DNA of 42,868 nucleotides, from assembly GCA_002393195.1 (NCBI GenBank), contig DGIK01000164.1:1-42868 (forward strand), read 5' to 3'. Below are positions 7,631-16,990 of this stretch, piece by piece (position 1 is the first letter of the stretch; every line of letters starts with the position of its first letter). Source of the DNA: Bacteroidales bacterium UBA3824 (lineage in GTDB: Bacteria; Bacteroidota; Bacteroidia; Bacteroidales; UBA3824). A program made the translations under genes and the position numbers. The notes beneath the pieces are model-generated. The model worked only from the letters and a program-made list of their open reading frames with translations, made no database searches and had not been told where the DNA came from.

Positions 7631-8902
7631 TTAGAAATTGTGTTTTGCAATAATGACGCACCAATAATATCCGTATTGACCGCCTTTTGCCATGCCGATG
7701 CCGATGTCGTAGCAATTGCTCCAAAAATCGTCGATGCCGAGGAGGTGGCGGCGGTGTCCGGCGTCGTCGTTGTCGGCTCCGCCGTCGTTGATGAGGAGGT
7801 GTATTATGCTCTTGCCAGTAGAGATATTGCTGCCTACTCCGAGGCTTTCAAAGTAGTTTTTGCTGGCATCGTCGTACCAATCGTTGCGGAGAGTGTATCC
7901 GGCGGCGTTTATCTTGATGTTGATGCCGCATCCGTCGGGATCTACATGGGCAAAATAATCGCGATCCACCATGTCCTGCGCCTTCTCTTGCGCCACTTTG
8001 GCGAGGGTGTGATTCCATCTGAGTTCGGGCATTGCTTTTATGCCGTTGAGATTCACACCCATTTCCTGGCTGTAACGTGCAGGATTTTTGCGGATGGCAT
8101 TGAGGTAGTTGAAGGCGTTTTCGATTTCGTTGGAAGATGTGTAACTGTTGTTGGAGGGCAGTGTAGGGCCTTGGTTGCCGTTGTTGTTTGGGCGAGAGTT
8201 GGTTCGGTTGTCGTTTTGGGGAGGGTTGTTGTTTCGATTGTTGAGTTGGTTGATGGAGTTGTTGCTTGACGACGAGCTTGCCATCGGTGTCAATATTTTC
8301 TCTCCAAAATCTTGCACGCAGTTGTATCTATATCCTTCGTGAGGCTTGATGCTTGTGCCCATTGCGTTGTATGTGGCGTTGAGGATGTTTACGCGGTGTC
8401 CTACGCTTGGAAGACCGTCGTCGAGCAGGAGTTGCATCACAATGTCAAGTGCGTCAGAATAGCCATAACTGCAATTTTCGGCGGCATTGCCGCATTTGTA
8501 ATATTTGCCTATGCGGGAGAAACACGCCGTGCCGTCAGACGAATTGTGCCCGGTCATGCCGTGCTTGCCCATGTCGTCTGCATGGAGTGCTGCCGTGAAG
8601 CAGAGGTTTTTTTCGGGATAGAGCATGGGACGGTTTTTCGATTGTTGCAAATCTCGTTTGAGCGATGCCACGTATGGCGAACTGCCGGTGAGGTATTTGG
8701 CGGCGTATGTGCGCATGAATTTTGCGCCGTCGAGCCTTGCGAGGTTACAATATAGGAATACGAGCTTTTCCTGTTGTGACAGGTTGGTGTTTTGGGCGGT
8801 GTTTGCCTTGGCGAGTTCCTGATTGCTCCATTCCGAATATGTCTGGGCGCGGAGGCCTTGCATCGCAATTAGCATTGCCATTATTATAAAAATCTTCTTC
8901 AT
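7631..8902 (-). CDS. Secreted protein with two CAP (SCP/PR1-like) domains
   Basis: I take the start at ATG 8900-8902 (423 residues) because MKKIFIIMAMLIAMQGLRAQ is a clean signal peptide; the longer frame would overlap the upstream gene. CAP domain 1 (about 35-190) has FLYCNLARLDGAKF, ALHADDMGKHGMTGHNS, GNAAENCSYG and VGHRVNILNATYNAMGTS. A linker of about 50 residues rich in Asn, Ser, Gln and Pro follows. CAP domain 2 (about 245-423) has AFNYLNAIRKNPARYS, ELRWNHTLAKVAQEKAQDM, DAGHRRHLLG and a C-terminal YYWCVIIAKHNF. CAP proteins are extracellular, often lipid- or metal-binding, and in bacteria mostly of unknown function. The gene follows the GLUG-repeat gene by only 13 bases, so the two are probably co-transcribed. 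Confidence 0.85.
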   Translation of the reverse strand: MKKIFIIMAMLIAMQGLRAQTYSEWSNQELAKANTAQNTNLSQQEKLVFLYCNLARLDGAKFMRTYAAKYLTGSSPYVASLKRDLQQSKNRPMLYPEKNLCFTAALHADDMGKHGMTGHNSSDGTACFSRIGKYYKCGNAAENCSYGYSDALDIVMQLLLDDGLPSVGHRVNILNATYNAMGTSIKPHEGYRYNCVQDFGEKILTPMASSSSSNNSINQLNNRNNNPPQNDNRTNSRPNNNGNQGPTLPSNNSYTSSNEIENAFNYLNAIRKNPARYSQEMGVNLNGIKAMPELRWNHTLAKVAQEKAQDMVDRDYFAHVDPDGCGINIKINAAGYTLRNDWYDDASKNYFESLGVGSNISTGKSIIHLLINDGGADNDDAGHRRHLLGIDDFWSNCYDIGIGMAKGGQYGYYWCVIIAKHNF

Positions 8903-8915
8903 GCCTTGTTCGGTT

Positions 8916-11900
8916 TTAGTCTTTGTTGAAGTTGCTCCTATTGATGTCGGGATATACGCCATCTCTAAATCTAAAGTCGTCTTTGTTTAAAATGCCCGAC
9001 ATTATGTTTCCCTTGAGTTGTTGTGTGGTGTATCCAACGGCTTTCTGGGGAACGTCTTTGTTGTCGATGCCGCCTGCGCTGCTTACTTCCTTGTCATAGA
9101 CGCATCGTTCGATGGTGCCGTCGTTTTCGCGTCCGCATATCGAGCCGTAATAAGACGAGCCGTCGATGGTGCCGGTGAAAATGCAGGAAATCGTGTTGCC
9201 AGAATTGTATCCTACGATGCCGCCTACGTAATATGCAGCGGAGAGCTTGCCATTGCTGATGCATGATGTGATTTGCCCCTGCACATTGTCGGAGCAGATG
9301 CCGCCTACAAATGCCTGAGCCTTTATCGAGCCGTCGTTGTAGCACATTTTTATTTCAGATGTCGATTTTGCCACGCCGATGATGCCGCCGGCGTTGTTGC
9401 CGCTGGAATTGATTGAGCCCTTGTTGATGCAGCCTTCCATCTTGCCGCCTTTGCCAGCGATGCCGCCCGCTGCGTATGAAGCCTCCACGGTGCTTTCGTT
9501 GACGCAGAGGTAGATGTTGCCGTCGTTGAATCCAGCGATGCCGCCCGAACAGTCGCCGCCGTTGATAGTGCCGGAATTGAAGGAATGTTTGATGAGGGCG
9601 AATGAGTTGCGCCCCGAAATGCCGCCGGTATTGTCGCGCCCGGTGATGGTGGCGTGATTGGTGCAGTGGTTGATTTCGGTGTTGTTGCTTCCAGAGATGC
9701 CTCCTACGCAGCTCAGTCCGGTGATAAGTCCAGATTTTTCGTTGACGCAGGAATCGATGCGTCCGCTGCAGCTTCCGCAGATGCCGCCGGCGTAGTAGTC
9801 GCAGTTTACTGCGCTGTTGTTGGTGCAATTGGCTATTTCGCCGTTGTTGAATCCGCAGATGCCTCCGCAGTAGTTGTCGGCCTTGATGCGCGACGATTCG
9901 GTCTTGCACGATTCTATGCGCCCCATATTGAATCCGCAGATGCCGCCGGTGTAGTAGTGTCCCTGGATGTTGGCTCCGTAGAGTTTGACGTTTTTCACGA
10001 TGCCGGTGTTGTAGCCGATGAGGCCGATGTTGTCGTAGAGAGGCTGGCTGCAGTGGAAGCCGTGTATTATCTTGCCGTCGCCATCGAGTATGCCGTTGAA
10101 AGGGGAGAGGATGGTGCCGATGGGCCACATTTCGACGTCCGACGGGCATGTGATGTTGTTTGTAATTTTGAAATGCACGTCCTTGAAACCATCTATGCAG
10201 GCGTAGCCCTTGTAGTTGCCGCCGAGGTTTACGGCTTCGCTCAATTTGCATAGGTCGTCGTATGAACTGATGAGCAGAGGCTTGTCGGCTGTGCCAGAGG
10301 GCGATAGGGACGGATTGCTGATGCGTATCATTATCTCTTTCTTTACCTTGCCGTCGGTGGTTACCAATACTACCGCGCCTTGCTTGAGCGGCAGAGCCTT
10401 GTCGTCTTTTATCTGCAATACGTCGTTTTGGCGACATTCGTATTTTACGCTGTCGATATTGTCGAGTTCGATGAACGACATGAGAGCGCGCACGTTTTCG
10501 CCTTTGCCTATGAATATTGGGGTGGATGCCACGATGGCCTCGCTGTATGTGTCGGATGAGATAATCCTGGGGTATAGGCGGTCGGCGAATACGAAGTCGA
10601 TGTCAAAACCATTTTTGCCCTTGAGTTTGTCGCTTATCATATTTACTGTGGGGCGACCTTCGGTGTGTGTCATTTGCAGGAGTTCGTTGTCGCCTACGGC
10701 ATCTTGCAAAGTGCATATTTGGTTGTCGAAGAAGCAGTTGGAGATGGAGCCGCCTATTGCGCCGCCGCATATAGCTCCGGTGTAGTCTTCGAGGCCGTCC
10801 ACGCTGTTGATTTGCAGGTTGTATGCGATGGAGCCGCTGCTATTGAATCCGCATATACCGCCGCAATAGTAATGTCCGCGCAGTGGCACTGCGTTGATGC
10901 ATTTTTCCACAGAGCCTGTGTTGTAGCCGCAGATTGAGCCAGTGTAGTCGCCGCCAAATATGTGTCCACCTACGAGGCATACGTTTGTGATTGTGCCATT
11001 GTTGTAGCCGAAGAGGCCGCAGTATTTGTCGAGGGGGCGCATTATATTCATGTTGCCCACTACGTGTCCAAATCCCGAAAAAATGCCGTTGAAAGGTGCG
11101 CTCGGCGTGCCGATAGGGTTCCAATTTACGGTGTCGGGGATGTGCACATTGTCCATGAGGGCGAAGTAAACGTCTTTGAAGCCGTCGATGCAGGCTATGC
11201 CGTTGTAGCTGGTGCGATAATTGACCGCGTTGGCAAATCGGGCTAATTCCTCGTAGTTTTTGATTCTAATCGGTGTGTTGGAGGTGCCGGTGGTGAGTGC
11301 GTGCTGCATTGTCGATTTGAAGATGACGTTTCTTGTGCATCTGCCGCCTTTTACGATTACAAATAGGCTTGTGCTGCCTTTGAGTTCGCATTTGTTGTCG
11401 TCTATATCGAGGAATGTGGTGTTTGACGAAGAGTATTCTATGCCAGGTGATTTGATTATTTCAAAGTTTTTGGAAACGCTTGCCGCCGTCTGTCCGTCGG
11501 GCAGTTTTACGGGAGAGAGCGCGGCGCGGAGTGCGTCGCTGAGTGAGGATATTTCAAGGCGCGGATACAGGTTTTCGTCTATTACAAATCCGTTGTGGTC
11601 AAAATTGAGCCCCGCCACAATCTGTGCTGTTGGCAGTCCCTTGATGCTTTTGTTGTCGATGGTGCCGCAGCCTTTTTTGAGCGGACAGGTCTGCGAGTCG
11701 TATATGCAATTGGTGATTGTGGTGCCCGAAGTGGCGTTTGATCCCACTATGCCGCCGCAGAAGTTGCCGTTTTGTACGTATCCGATGTTGATGCAGTTGG
11801 TGATGATGCCGTTGTCATAATTTTTGCCAACTATGCCGCCGCCGTAGTTGTTGCAGAAAATATTGGCGGTGTTTATACAGTGGTCAATTGTACCCGAATT

Positions 11901-12392
11901 GTGGCTGCAGACGCCCGCGCCGTAATATTCTACGCTCACCATGCCGCCGGCTATGACGAGGTTGCGTATTGTGCCGCTGTTGTATCCGAATAGCGTTCCC
12001 GACTTGCCACCCGCCACTATGAAATTTTTGATGGCGTAGCCTTGTCCGTCGAAGGAGCCGGCAAAACGCGCCGAATAGTTGATGCCGATAGGAGTCCACA
12101 CGCAGCCATTGATGCTTGCGTCGTTTTCGTCCACATAACATTCCATGTCGATGTCGTTGGCGAGCACCACGGTCTTGCCCGTGAAATCGTATGGCGAGAA
12201 GAAGCCCGTTGTACCGTTTACGAGCGCGGCGAGGCCTGCAAGTTCGTTGGGTGTGGTGATCTCGTACAGCTCAGCCTTGATATTATCGACATACCAGTCG
12301 ATGACAGGCTTAATGGTGCCGTCGGGGTTGTAGTCGATGGCTAAAGTCCTGCCTGACAGCAGCAAAAATAATATAATTAGTATGCGTCTCAT
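8916..12392 (-). CDS. Large secreted GLUG-repeat protein
   Basis: I start at ATG 12390-12392 (1158 residues); the frame only extends three codons further to a TTG. MRRILIILFLLLSGRTLA is a signal peptide. The rest is built from repeats of the GLUG type (GGIVGYNSG-, GGICGFNNGE-, GGISGRNS-), spaced about 20-28 residues apart. They form three modules. Each of the last two opens with a header resembling GTxxxPIxIxxYEEL...GFKDVxF...WxPIGT...PFNG (~368 and ~698) and ends near LYPR. The last module has the longest run of repeats. Many repeats carry a Cys in the strand after the glycine turn. A parallel beta-helix is expected. I see no sortase, type IX or lipoprotein anchor. Bacteroidales GLUG proteins are surface or secreted, possibly adhesins, but this function is inference. 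Confidence 0.85.
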   Translation of the reverse strand: MRRILIILFLLLSGRTLAIDYNPDGTIKPVIDWYVDNIKAELYEITTPNELAGLAALVNGTTGFFSPYDFTGKTVVLANDIDMECYVDENDASINGCVWTPIGINYSARFAGSFDGQGYAIKNFIVAGGKSGTLFGYNSGTIRNLVIAGGMVSVEYYGAGVCSHNSGTIDHCINTANIFCNNYGGGIVGKNYDNGIITNCINIGYVQNGNFCGGIVGSNATSGTTITNCIYDSQTCPLKKGCGTIDNKSIKGLPTAQIVAGLNFDHNGFVIDENLYPRLEISSLSDALRAALSPVKLPDGQTAASVSKNFEIIKSPGIEYSSSNTTFLDIDDNKCELKGSTSLFVIVKGGRCTRNVIFKSTMQHALTTGTSNTPIRIKNYEELARFANAVNYRTSYNGIACIDGFKDVYFALMDNVHIPDTVNWNPIGTPSAPFNGIFSGFGHVVGNMNIMRPLDKYCGLFGYNNGTITNVCLVGGHIFGGDYTGSICGYNTGSVEKCINAVPLRGHYYCGGICGFNSSGSIAYNLQINSVDGLEDYTGAICGGAIGGSISNCFFDNQICTLQDAVGDNELLQMTHTEGRPTVNMISDKLKGKNGFDIDFVFADRLYPRIISSDTYSEAIVASTPIFIGKGENVRALMSFIELDNIDSVKYECRQNDVLQIKDDKALPLKQGAVVLVTTDGKVKKEIMIRISNPSLSPSGTADKPLLISSYDDLCKLSEAVNLGGNYKGYACIDGFKDVHFKITNNITCPSDVEMWPIGTILSPFNGILDGDGKIIHGFHCSQPLYDNIGLIGYNTGIVKNVKLYGANIQGHYYTGGICGFNMGRIESCKTESSRIKADNYCGGICGFNNGEIANCTNNSAVNCDYYAGGICGSCSGRIDSCVNEKSGLITGLSCVGGISGSNNTEINHCTNHATITGRDNTGGISGRNSFALIKHSFNSGTINGGDCSGGIAGFNDGNIYLCVNESTVEASYAAGGIAGKGGKMEGCINKGSINSSGNNAGGIIGVAKSTSEIKMCYNDGSIKAQAFVGGICSDNVQGQITSCISNGKLSAAYYVGGIVGYNSGNTISCIFTGTIDGSSYYGSICGRENDGTIERCVYDKEVSSAGGIDNKDVPQKAVGYTTQQLKGNIMSGILNKDDFRFRDGVYPDINRSNFNKD

Positions 12393-12426
12393 GACTTTCA
12401 ATGATAAAATATACTTAAAATCTTCC

Positions 12427-12434
12427 CAAAGATA
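12427..12434 (-). promoter_or_regulatory. Possible -7 element of the GLUG-repeat gene
   Basis: TATCTTTG on the minus strand (plus-strand CAAAGATA) lies 34 bases before the chosen ATG and matches TAnnTTTG. No TTTG is found at the expected 19-20 base distance, only an A-rich run, so this is a partial match. The remaining 12435-12560 stretch is AT-rich with one GC-rich patch and shows no gene. Confidence 0.45.
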
Positions 12435-12560
12435 TTCAAAAATAATGCAAAAAAGAAAAAAAGTGTGATATTTTTTTTCGCCGGGGGATTATAATGGCGG
12501 ATATTACACTTCTTTCATCGTCCAATCGACAATATTTTTAGTTGACAACAACCTTTATTG

Positions 12561-13244
12561 TTAGCGTCTTACCGGTCTCACTGATTGCCCGTAGTATCTA
12601 AAACTGTTGCTGAGCGGGCTTGTGTATCCAGAATGGAAGTAGAGTAGGGGGGCGTTGCTCGGATTGTCGGTACATAGCGACGACGACCAGTAGAAGCCGT
12701 AATTGCCGATGCGAGTAGGTGTGCCGTTGTCGCCGACGAATCCAGCGGCGGGCAGGAAAATCTCGTTGTCGTTTTTCTTGCTCTTGAAAATCCTGCCCGC
12801 CACGCCTTTGCCTTTGTAATTGACAGTCCACTCATTGGTGCAATTGTCCATAAGCTCCTTATACTGAGCCGCAGTAGGGATGTGCCATTCTGTACCCCAG
12901 ATAGCATTGGCGGCGTCGTCGGCATCTTCAAGCACTCTGAGACGGTCGGTGTAGCCGTCATTGCCGTATGTTGATTTGTTGCAATATTTGATTAGTTTGT
13001 CGTAGTTGCCGTCGGCATATTGATAAAACGACCAGTCATATTGCGCCTTTGTGGAGGTCTCGCCCCAAGCAAAATAATCGCCGGGCTGCCATGGATTTTC
13101 AGCACCGATATTGCAGGTAGCCCACAACGTGCCGGACGGAAGTCCAAGGTCCACATAGTCGTGCCCTTGCTGTGCGGATGCCGTTACAGTATGCCACAAT
13201 AAGGATGTCAGAAGCAGAATCAGGGTGAGAAATTTAGGTTTCAT
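12561..13244 (-). CDS. Secreted Fibrobacter-succinogenes-major-paralogous-domain-like protein
   Basis: I start at ATG 13242-13244 (227 residues), giving the signal peptide MKPKFLTLILLLTSLLWHTV...ASAQ. The mature part carries the pattern of the Fib_succ_major / TIGR02145 domain: YVDLGLPSGTLWATCNIG, GDYFAWGETSTK, WGTEWHIPTAAQYKEL, FLPAAGFVGDNG, YGFYWSSS, and a C-terminal SVRPVRR. The domain is widespread and multicopy in Bacteroidota and Fibrobacter. It is thought to be extracytoplasmic with an FGE/C-type-lectin-like look, but its function is not established. The gene is a single unit between the GLUG gene and the divergent sigma-54 operon. Confidence 0.82.
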   Translation of the reverse strand: MKPKFLTLILLLTSLLWHTVTASAQQGHDYVDLGLPSGTLWATCNIGAENPWQPGDYFAWGETSTKAQYDWSFYQYADGNYDKLIKYCNKSTYGNDGYTDRLRVLEDADDAANAIWGTEWHIPTAAQYKELMDNCTNEWTVNYKGKGVAGRIFKSKKNDNEIFLPAAGFVGDNGTPTRIGNYGFYWSSSLCTDNPSNAPLLYFHSGYTSPLSNSFRYYGQSVRPVRR

Positions 13245-13270
13245 GGTTATAATAATTAAGTTTTGTGTCG

Positions 13271-13278
13271 CAAATATA
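13271..13278 (-). promoter_or_regulatory. Possible -7 element of the Fib_succ-like gene
   Basis: TATATTTG on the minus strand ends 26 bases before the ATG at 13244 and matches TAnnTTTG. The element expected 20 bases upstream (13299-13302) is AATG instead of TTTG, so only the -7 half is convincing. Confidence 0.45.
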
Positions 13279-13351
13279 CCAAAAATACGGGATAAAAACA
13301 TTTTTTTTCAAATAAAACCCAAAAAAAGTTCCGATTTATCAAATAAATGAT

Positions 13352-13359
13352 TACCTTTG
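13352..13359 (+). promoter_or_regulatory. -7 element of the sigma-54 activator / lptE / secG operon
   Basis: TACCTTTG at 13352-13359 matches TAnnTTTG and would start transcription about 38 bases before the ATG at 13404. No TTTG is found at the usual upstream distance. The element is back to back with the leader of the divergent minus-strand gene. Confidence 0.5.
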
Positions 13360-13403
13360 CCCTTTTGAAAAAGTGGTATAAACACACCGCTGAATATTAG
13401 CAA

Positions 13404-14648
13404 ATGGAACTTCAAGGCATCAAGCAACGTTTTGGCATCATAGGCAACGACCTCGCGCTCAACCGCGCCCTCGACATAGCCGCCCAGGTAGCCCCTACCG
13501 ACATCTCTGTGCTCGTCATTGGCGAGTCGGGTGTCGGCAAGGAAAACATACCCCAGGTAATCCATGCCCTGAGCGCACGCAAGCACGGCCCTTATATAGC
13601 CGTCAATTGCGGTGCCATACCCGAAGGCACGATAGACAGCGAGCTGTTTGGGCATGAGAAAGGCTCGTTCACAGGTGCCAACGAGTCGCGCAAGGGTTAT
13701 TTTGAGGTGGCTGACAAGGGCACAATATTCCTCGACGAAGTTGCCGAGCTGCCTCTAAGCACTCAAGTGAGGCTTCTGCGCATATTGGAGAGCAAGGAAT
13801 TTATGAAAGTAGGTTCGAGCAAGGTGCAGAAGACCGATGTGCGCGTGGTGGCAGCCACCAACGTCAACGTGGCAAAAGCAGTAAAGGAAGGCCGTTTTCG
13901 TGAAGACCTCTATTACAGGCTCAACACTGTGCAGATCAATATGCCGCCGCTCCGTGAACGTGGCAACGACATATTGCTCTTGTTCAGGAAGTTTGCCGCC
14001 GACTTCGCCGAAAAATACAATATGCCCGTCATCAGGCTCGACGATAGTGGCAAACAAGTGCTGCTCACATACCGCTGGCCCGGCAACGTAAGGCAGCTCC
14101 GCAACATCACGGAGCAGGTATCTATAATAGAACAGCAGCGCGACATCACTGGCGAGATACTTGTAAAGTACCTCCCCGACTACAAGGAAGACACGCACCC
14201 TGCCATTGTACCGGCGCATCAATCAGGCGGCAATGCAGACTTCGCCTCCGAGAGGGAGATATTATACAAGGTGTTGTTTGATATGAAAAACGACATCGCC
14301 GAACTCAAAAAAGAAATGAAAGACCTCATCGGTGGCAATGCTGCACAGATGGGGGACGACGACAACGCGATGTACTTCCAGCAAGAGGATTACAGCCCGT
14401 ATGTTACGATAGATGACAAGCCGATAATGCAGTCGATGCACCCAAAGATGGATACGCTCCATCACGACAATGTAATCGACACTCACGTGATCACGCACCA
14501 CGACAGCCTGTCGCTCACCGAATCGGAGTGCAACCTTATAAAAAAGGCGCTCGAAAAACACAACGGCAAGCGAAAGGCGGCGGCGGAGGAGCTCGGCATT
14601 TCGGAACGAACGCTATATAGGAAACTCAAAGAATACAACATCACATGA
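13404..14648 (+). CDS. Sigma-54-dependent transcriptional activator without receiver domain
   Basis: This 414-residue protein starts almost directly with the AAA+ domain: Walker A GESGVGKE (40-47), the sigma-54 contact loop GSFTGA (87-92, a common variant of GAFTGA), Walker B GTIFLDE (106-112), and REDLYYRL (166-173) with arginine fingers. RWPGNVRQLRN follows at about 225. A variable linker of some 100 residues leads to a Fis-type helix-turn-helix at the C-terminus (NGKRKAAAEELGISERTLYRKL). It should remodel RNA polymerase-sigma-54 at enhancer-dependent promoters. With no receiver, GAF or PAS domain, control must come from expression level or a partner protein. It is coupled to lptE by a 4-base ATGA overlap. 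The order activator-lptE-TPR-secG is common in Bacteroidales. Confidence 0.93.
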   Translation: MELQGIKQRFGIIGNDLALNRALDIAAQVAPTDISVLVIGESGVGKENIPQVIHALSARKHGPYIAVNCGAIPEGTIDSELFGHEKGSFTGANESRKGYFEVADKGTIFLDEVAELPLSTQVRLLRILESKEFMKVGSSKVQKTDVRVVAATNVNVAKAVKEGRFREDLYYRLNTVQINMPPLRERGNDILLLFRKFAADFAEKYNMPVIRLDDSGKQVLLTYRWPGNVRQLRNITEQVSIIEQQRDITGEILVKYLPDYKEDTHPAIVPAHQSGGNADFASEREILYKVLFDMKNDIAELKKEMKDLIGGNAAQMGDDDNAMYFQQEDYSPYVTIDDKPIMQSMHPKMDTLHHDNVIDTHVITHHDSLSLTESECNLIKKALEKHNGKRKAAAEELGISERTLYRKLKEYNIT

Positions 14649-15157
14649 TGAAGACAAGGAGAATCCTCATAGCGGCAATGATAGCGGCAATGATGACGAT
14701 GATGACAGCCTGCGGAATATACTCATTCACGGGTGCGTCATACGGCACGGCAAAGACGGTGGCAATCGACTACTTCCAAAACAGGAGTACATACGTCAAT
14801 TCGACCCTGAGCTCCAAGATAACGGAAGACCTGAAAGACCGCTTCATGAGTCAGACACCGCTCACACTCGTCAAGGACGGCGGCGACCTCCACTTTGAAG
14901 GCACGATAACGGGGTACTCGATTACCACCGCTGCCATCAAGGCGGGCGAAACTGCTGCAAGCAACAGGCTGACGATTACATTGAAGGTGACATTCACCAA
15001 CCAGACGGCACCGGAAAACGACTTCGACAAGTCATATTCGCGGTATGCCGATTACGACGTCTCAAGCTCATTCTCATCAGTGGAGTCTGCGCTCGTGGAC
15101 GAAATTGTGGAGATGCTCATAGACGACATTTTCAACGACTCAGTAGTCAATTGGTAG
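14645..15157 (+). CDS. lptE: LptE family LPS-assembly lipoprotein
   Basis: This 170-residue protein has a lipoprotein signal (MKTRRILIAAMIAAMMTMMTAC, lipobox MTAC near residues 20-23) followed by GIYSFTGASYG. Then comes the Bacteroidota LptE pattern: AKTVAIDYFQNRS, LSSKITEDLKDRFMSQTPL, GDLHFEGTITGYSI and a C-terminal EIVEMLIDDIFNDSVVNW. LptE plugs and chaperones the LptD barrel that places lipopolysaccharide in the outer leaflet. Two adjacent ATGs (14645 and 14648) are possible starts. The first overlaps the activator stop. Confidence 0.92.
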   Translation: MMKTRRILIAAMIAAMMTMMTACGIYSFTGASYGTAKTVAIDYFQNRSTYVNSTLSSKITEDLKDRFMSQTPLTLVKDGGDLHFEGTITGYSITTAAIKAGETAASNRLTITLKVTFTNQTAPENDFDKSYSRYADYDVSSSFSSVESALVDEIVEMLIDDIFNDSVVNW

Positions 15158-15205
15158 CTAACAAGGAAAACAAAAGTATAAGGAACTAAAAATATTGTAT
15201 TGATT

Positions 15206-16981
15206 ATGACTTCAAAACAATTCTTCAAATACCTCGTAGAGCCGGAGCAGCTCAACGACAGCTCCGTCGTGGAGATGGAACAGCTTATCAAGCAGTTTCC
15301 CTTCTTCCAGACGGCGCACCTTCTGTATCTGAAGGCACTCAACAGAATCAACCCAAAGCTTGTGAAGGAAAAGTTGCCCAAAGAATCGCTGTATGTATCC
15401 GACAGGTCGGTATTGCACAACTTACTCCGTGCCACAACAGACGACGCCGCCGAAAACAAGTCGGCAGCAAAACCTGCGGCAACGGCACCATCTGCACCCA
15501 AGACCGAGGAAAAGAAGGATGATACACCCAAACAGGAGGAAAAGAAAGCTCCGTCAGTGAAGGTAGAAGTCAGCGCGCCAGCATCGACCGACAAGGCAAG
15601 TGTCATAACAACAAAGACCACCACCACTGTAATCGAGACGCAGACCGAGAAGAAAACTCCTGTGATAGAGGTTAAGGAAATCAAAGAACCCAAAGAGTCT
15701 CAGGAGACCAAAGAAGCCAAAGAGTCCAAGGACCGTCCCACAATAAAGCCCAAGGCTCAGGAAGGCAACGACAAGAAAGTATTGTCCAACGAGGAACGCA
15801 AGCAAAACCACGAAAATCTCGTGAAAGATTTCTTTGACCTCAAGGACAAGGAACAATATGAAACAGTAGCCACCAACGTCGCGGCAGATGGCTCGATAAA
15901 ATCTGCAGCCGCCGAACTCGCCGCAAAGAGTCAGATAGACCGTGGCACTGTAATCAACGACCGTACTGCTGCATCAAAGCAGACCACTACCACCACGGTA
16001 GTTACCACAGTAGAAGAAAAGACCATCAAGGCGTCGGAAGAACCCGCAAAAGCCGAGGAGTCCAAGCCCGAAGCTCCAAAAACTGAAGCTCCGAAGGCAG
16101 AAGCTCCGAAGGCAGAAGCTCCGAAGGCTGAACAGCCCAAAGACGGCAACAAGGACGAAATCCTCGACAAGATAGCAATGCTTCGCAAAGAGCGCGAGGA
16201 GGCAAATAGAAAACGCATCATCGCCGAAGAGGAGGCGAAGAAGACCAAAGCCGCAGCCGAAGAGGAGGCAAAACGTGTAGCGGAGGCAGAGGCGGCGGCA
16301 GCCAAGGCAAAAGCCGAAGCGGAAGCCGCCGCAGCAAAAGCCAAGGCGGAGGCGGAAGCCGCCGCAGCAAAGGCAAAAGCAGAGGCAGAAGCAGCTGCAA
16401 AAGCCCAGGCGGAAGCGGAAGCAGCCGCAGCAAAGGCAAAAGCCGAAGCCGAAGCTGCAAAAGCAAAAGCGGCCGAAGACGCTGCAAAAGCTGTTACAAC
16501 TACCGTAACTACAACAACAGTGACGGAGACCGTTACCACAACGATAGAGCCAGTAGAAAACGCTGTCGTAGTAGAGGAAGTGAAAGCCGAAGAGCCAGCG
16601 AAGCCCATCGAACCTGCCAAACCTGCGGAGGAAGCAACTGAAATGTCGGCGGCAGACAAACTTCTCGCCCGTCTCAACAAGTACAAGCAGACGGAGCCGG
16701 CACCTGCAAAGACCGATAGTCCCAACCTCATCGACAAGTTCCTGCAAGAAGATCACCATCTCGACCGCAACAAGGAAGTTACAGCAGGCGACATGGGTCA
16801 GGATTCGGTAAAGCAGCCCGAACTCTACTCCGAGAAGCTCGCAAAGCTCTACATCCAGCAGGGACACTATGACAAGGCGATTGCAAGTTATGAAAAACTT
16901 AACTTGAAATATCCCGAAAAAAGTGCTTACTTTGCAGCGCAGATCGAAGAAATCAAGAAACTAATGAACAACAAACAATAA
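15206..16981 (+). CDS. Repeat-rich TPR-like protein between lptE and secG
   Basis: I start at ATG 15206 (591 residues); the frame extends two codons to a TTG. Residues 1-75 form a conserved-looking helical domain ([38 protein letters not shown]). Residues ~80-320 are a disordered Lys/Glu/Pro/Thr-rich linker with EAPKA pentapeptides. Residues ~325-430 are a predicted long Ala/Glu/Lys helix with 11-residue repeats reminiscent of TolA. The C-terminus (~535-591) is a TPR-like unit ([23 protein letters not shown]). There is no signal peptide or membrane segment, so it is probably cytoplasmic. It is the third gene of the envelope operon, 48 bases after lptE and 9 before secG. Function is unknown; a scaffold linking LPS and secretion functions is only a guess. 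Confidence 0.85.
   Translation: MTSKQFFKYLVEPEQLNDSSVVEMEQLIKQFPFFQTAHLLYLKALNRINPKLVKEKLPKESLYVSDRSVLHNLLRATTDDAAENKSAAKPAATAPSAPKTEEKKDDTPKQEEKKAPSVKVEVSAPASTDKASVITTKTTTTVIETQTEKKTPVIEVKEIKEPKESQETKEAKESKDRPTIKPKAQEGNDKKVLSNEERKQNHENLVKDFFDLKDKEQYETVATNVAADGSIKSAAAELAAKSQIDRGTVINDRTAASKQTTTTTVVTTVEEKTIKASEEPAKAEESKPEAPKTEAPKAEAPKAEAPKAEQPKDGNKDEILDKIAMLRKEREEANRKRIIAEEEAKKTKAAAEEEAKRVAEAEAAAAKAKAEAEAAAAKAKAEAEAAAAKAKAEAEAAAKAQAEAEAAAAKAKAEAEAAKAKAAEDAAKAVTTTVTTTTVTETVTTTIEPVENAVVVEEVKAEEPAKPIEPAKPAEEATEMSAADKLLARLNKYKQTEPAPAKTDSPNLIDKFLQEDHHLDRNKEVTAGDMGQDSVKQPELYSEKLAKLYIQQGHYDKAIASYEKLNLKYPEKSAYFAAQIEEIKKLMNNKQ
16289..16450 (+). repeat. Tandem 33-base coding repeats (11-residue Ala/Glu/Lys units)
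   Basis: Five consecutive coding units start at 16289, 16322, 16355, 16388 and 16418. Each encodes [11 protein letters not shown] or a close variant; the fourth is one residue short and has Gln for Lys. A sixth, degenerate unit follows. Four units are 33 bases and one is 30. Units differ mostly at third positions, so the array is not freshly expanded. Confidence 0.8.
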
Positions 16982-16990
16982 TTAATAAAA

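Noticed and set aside
7628..8269. Plus-strand frame opposite the CAP-domain gene
   Set aside because: Val-rich composition and no motif; it is a shadow of the real gene.
9355..10437. 360-codon frame in another phase of the GLUG-repeat gene
   Set aside because: The product is an Arg/His/Gln-rich low-complexity chain produced by the repetitive codons of the real gene.
15931..16737. Long open frame on the minus strand opposite the repeat-rich protein
   Set aside because: It is the antisense of Ala/Glu/Lys repeats and gives a low-complexity Ala/Ser protein; the plus-strand gene is clearly the coding one.
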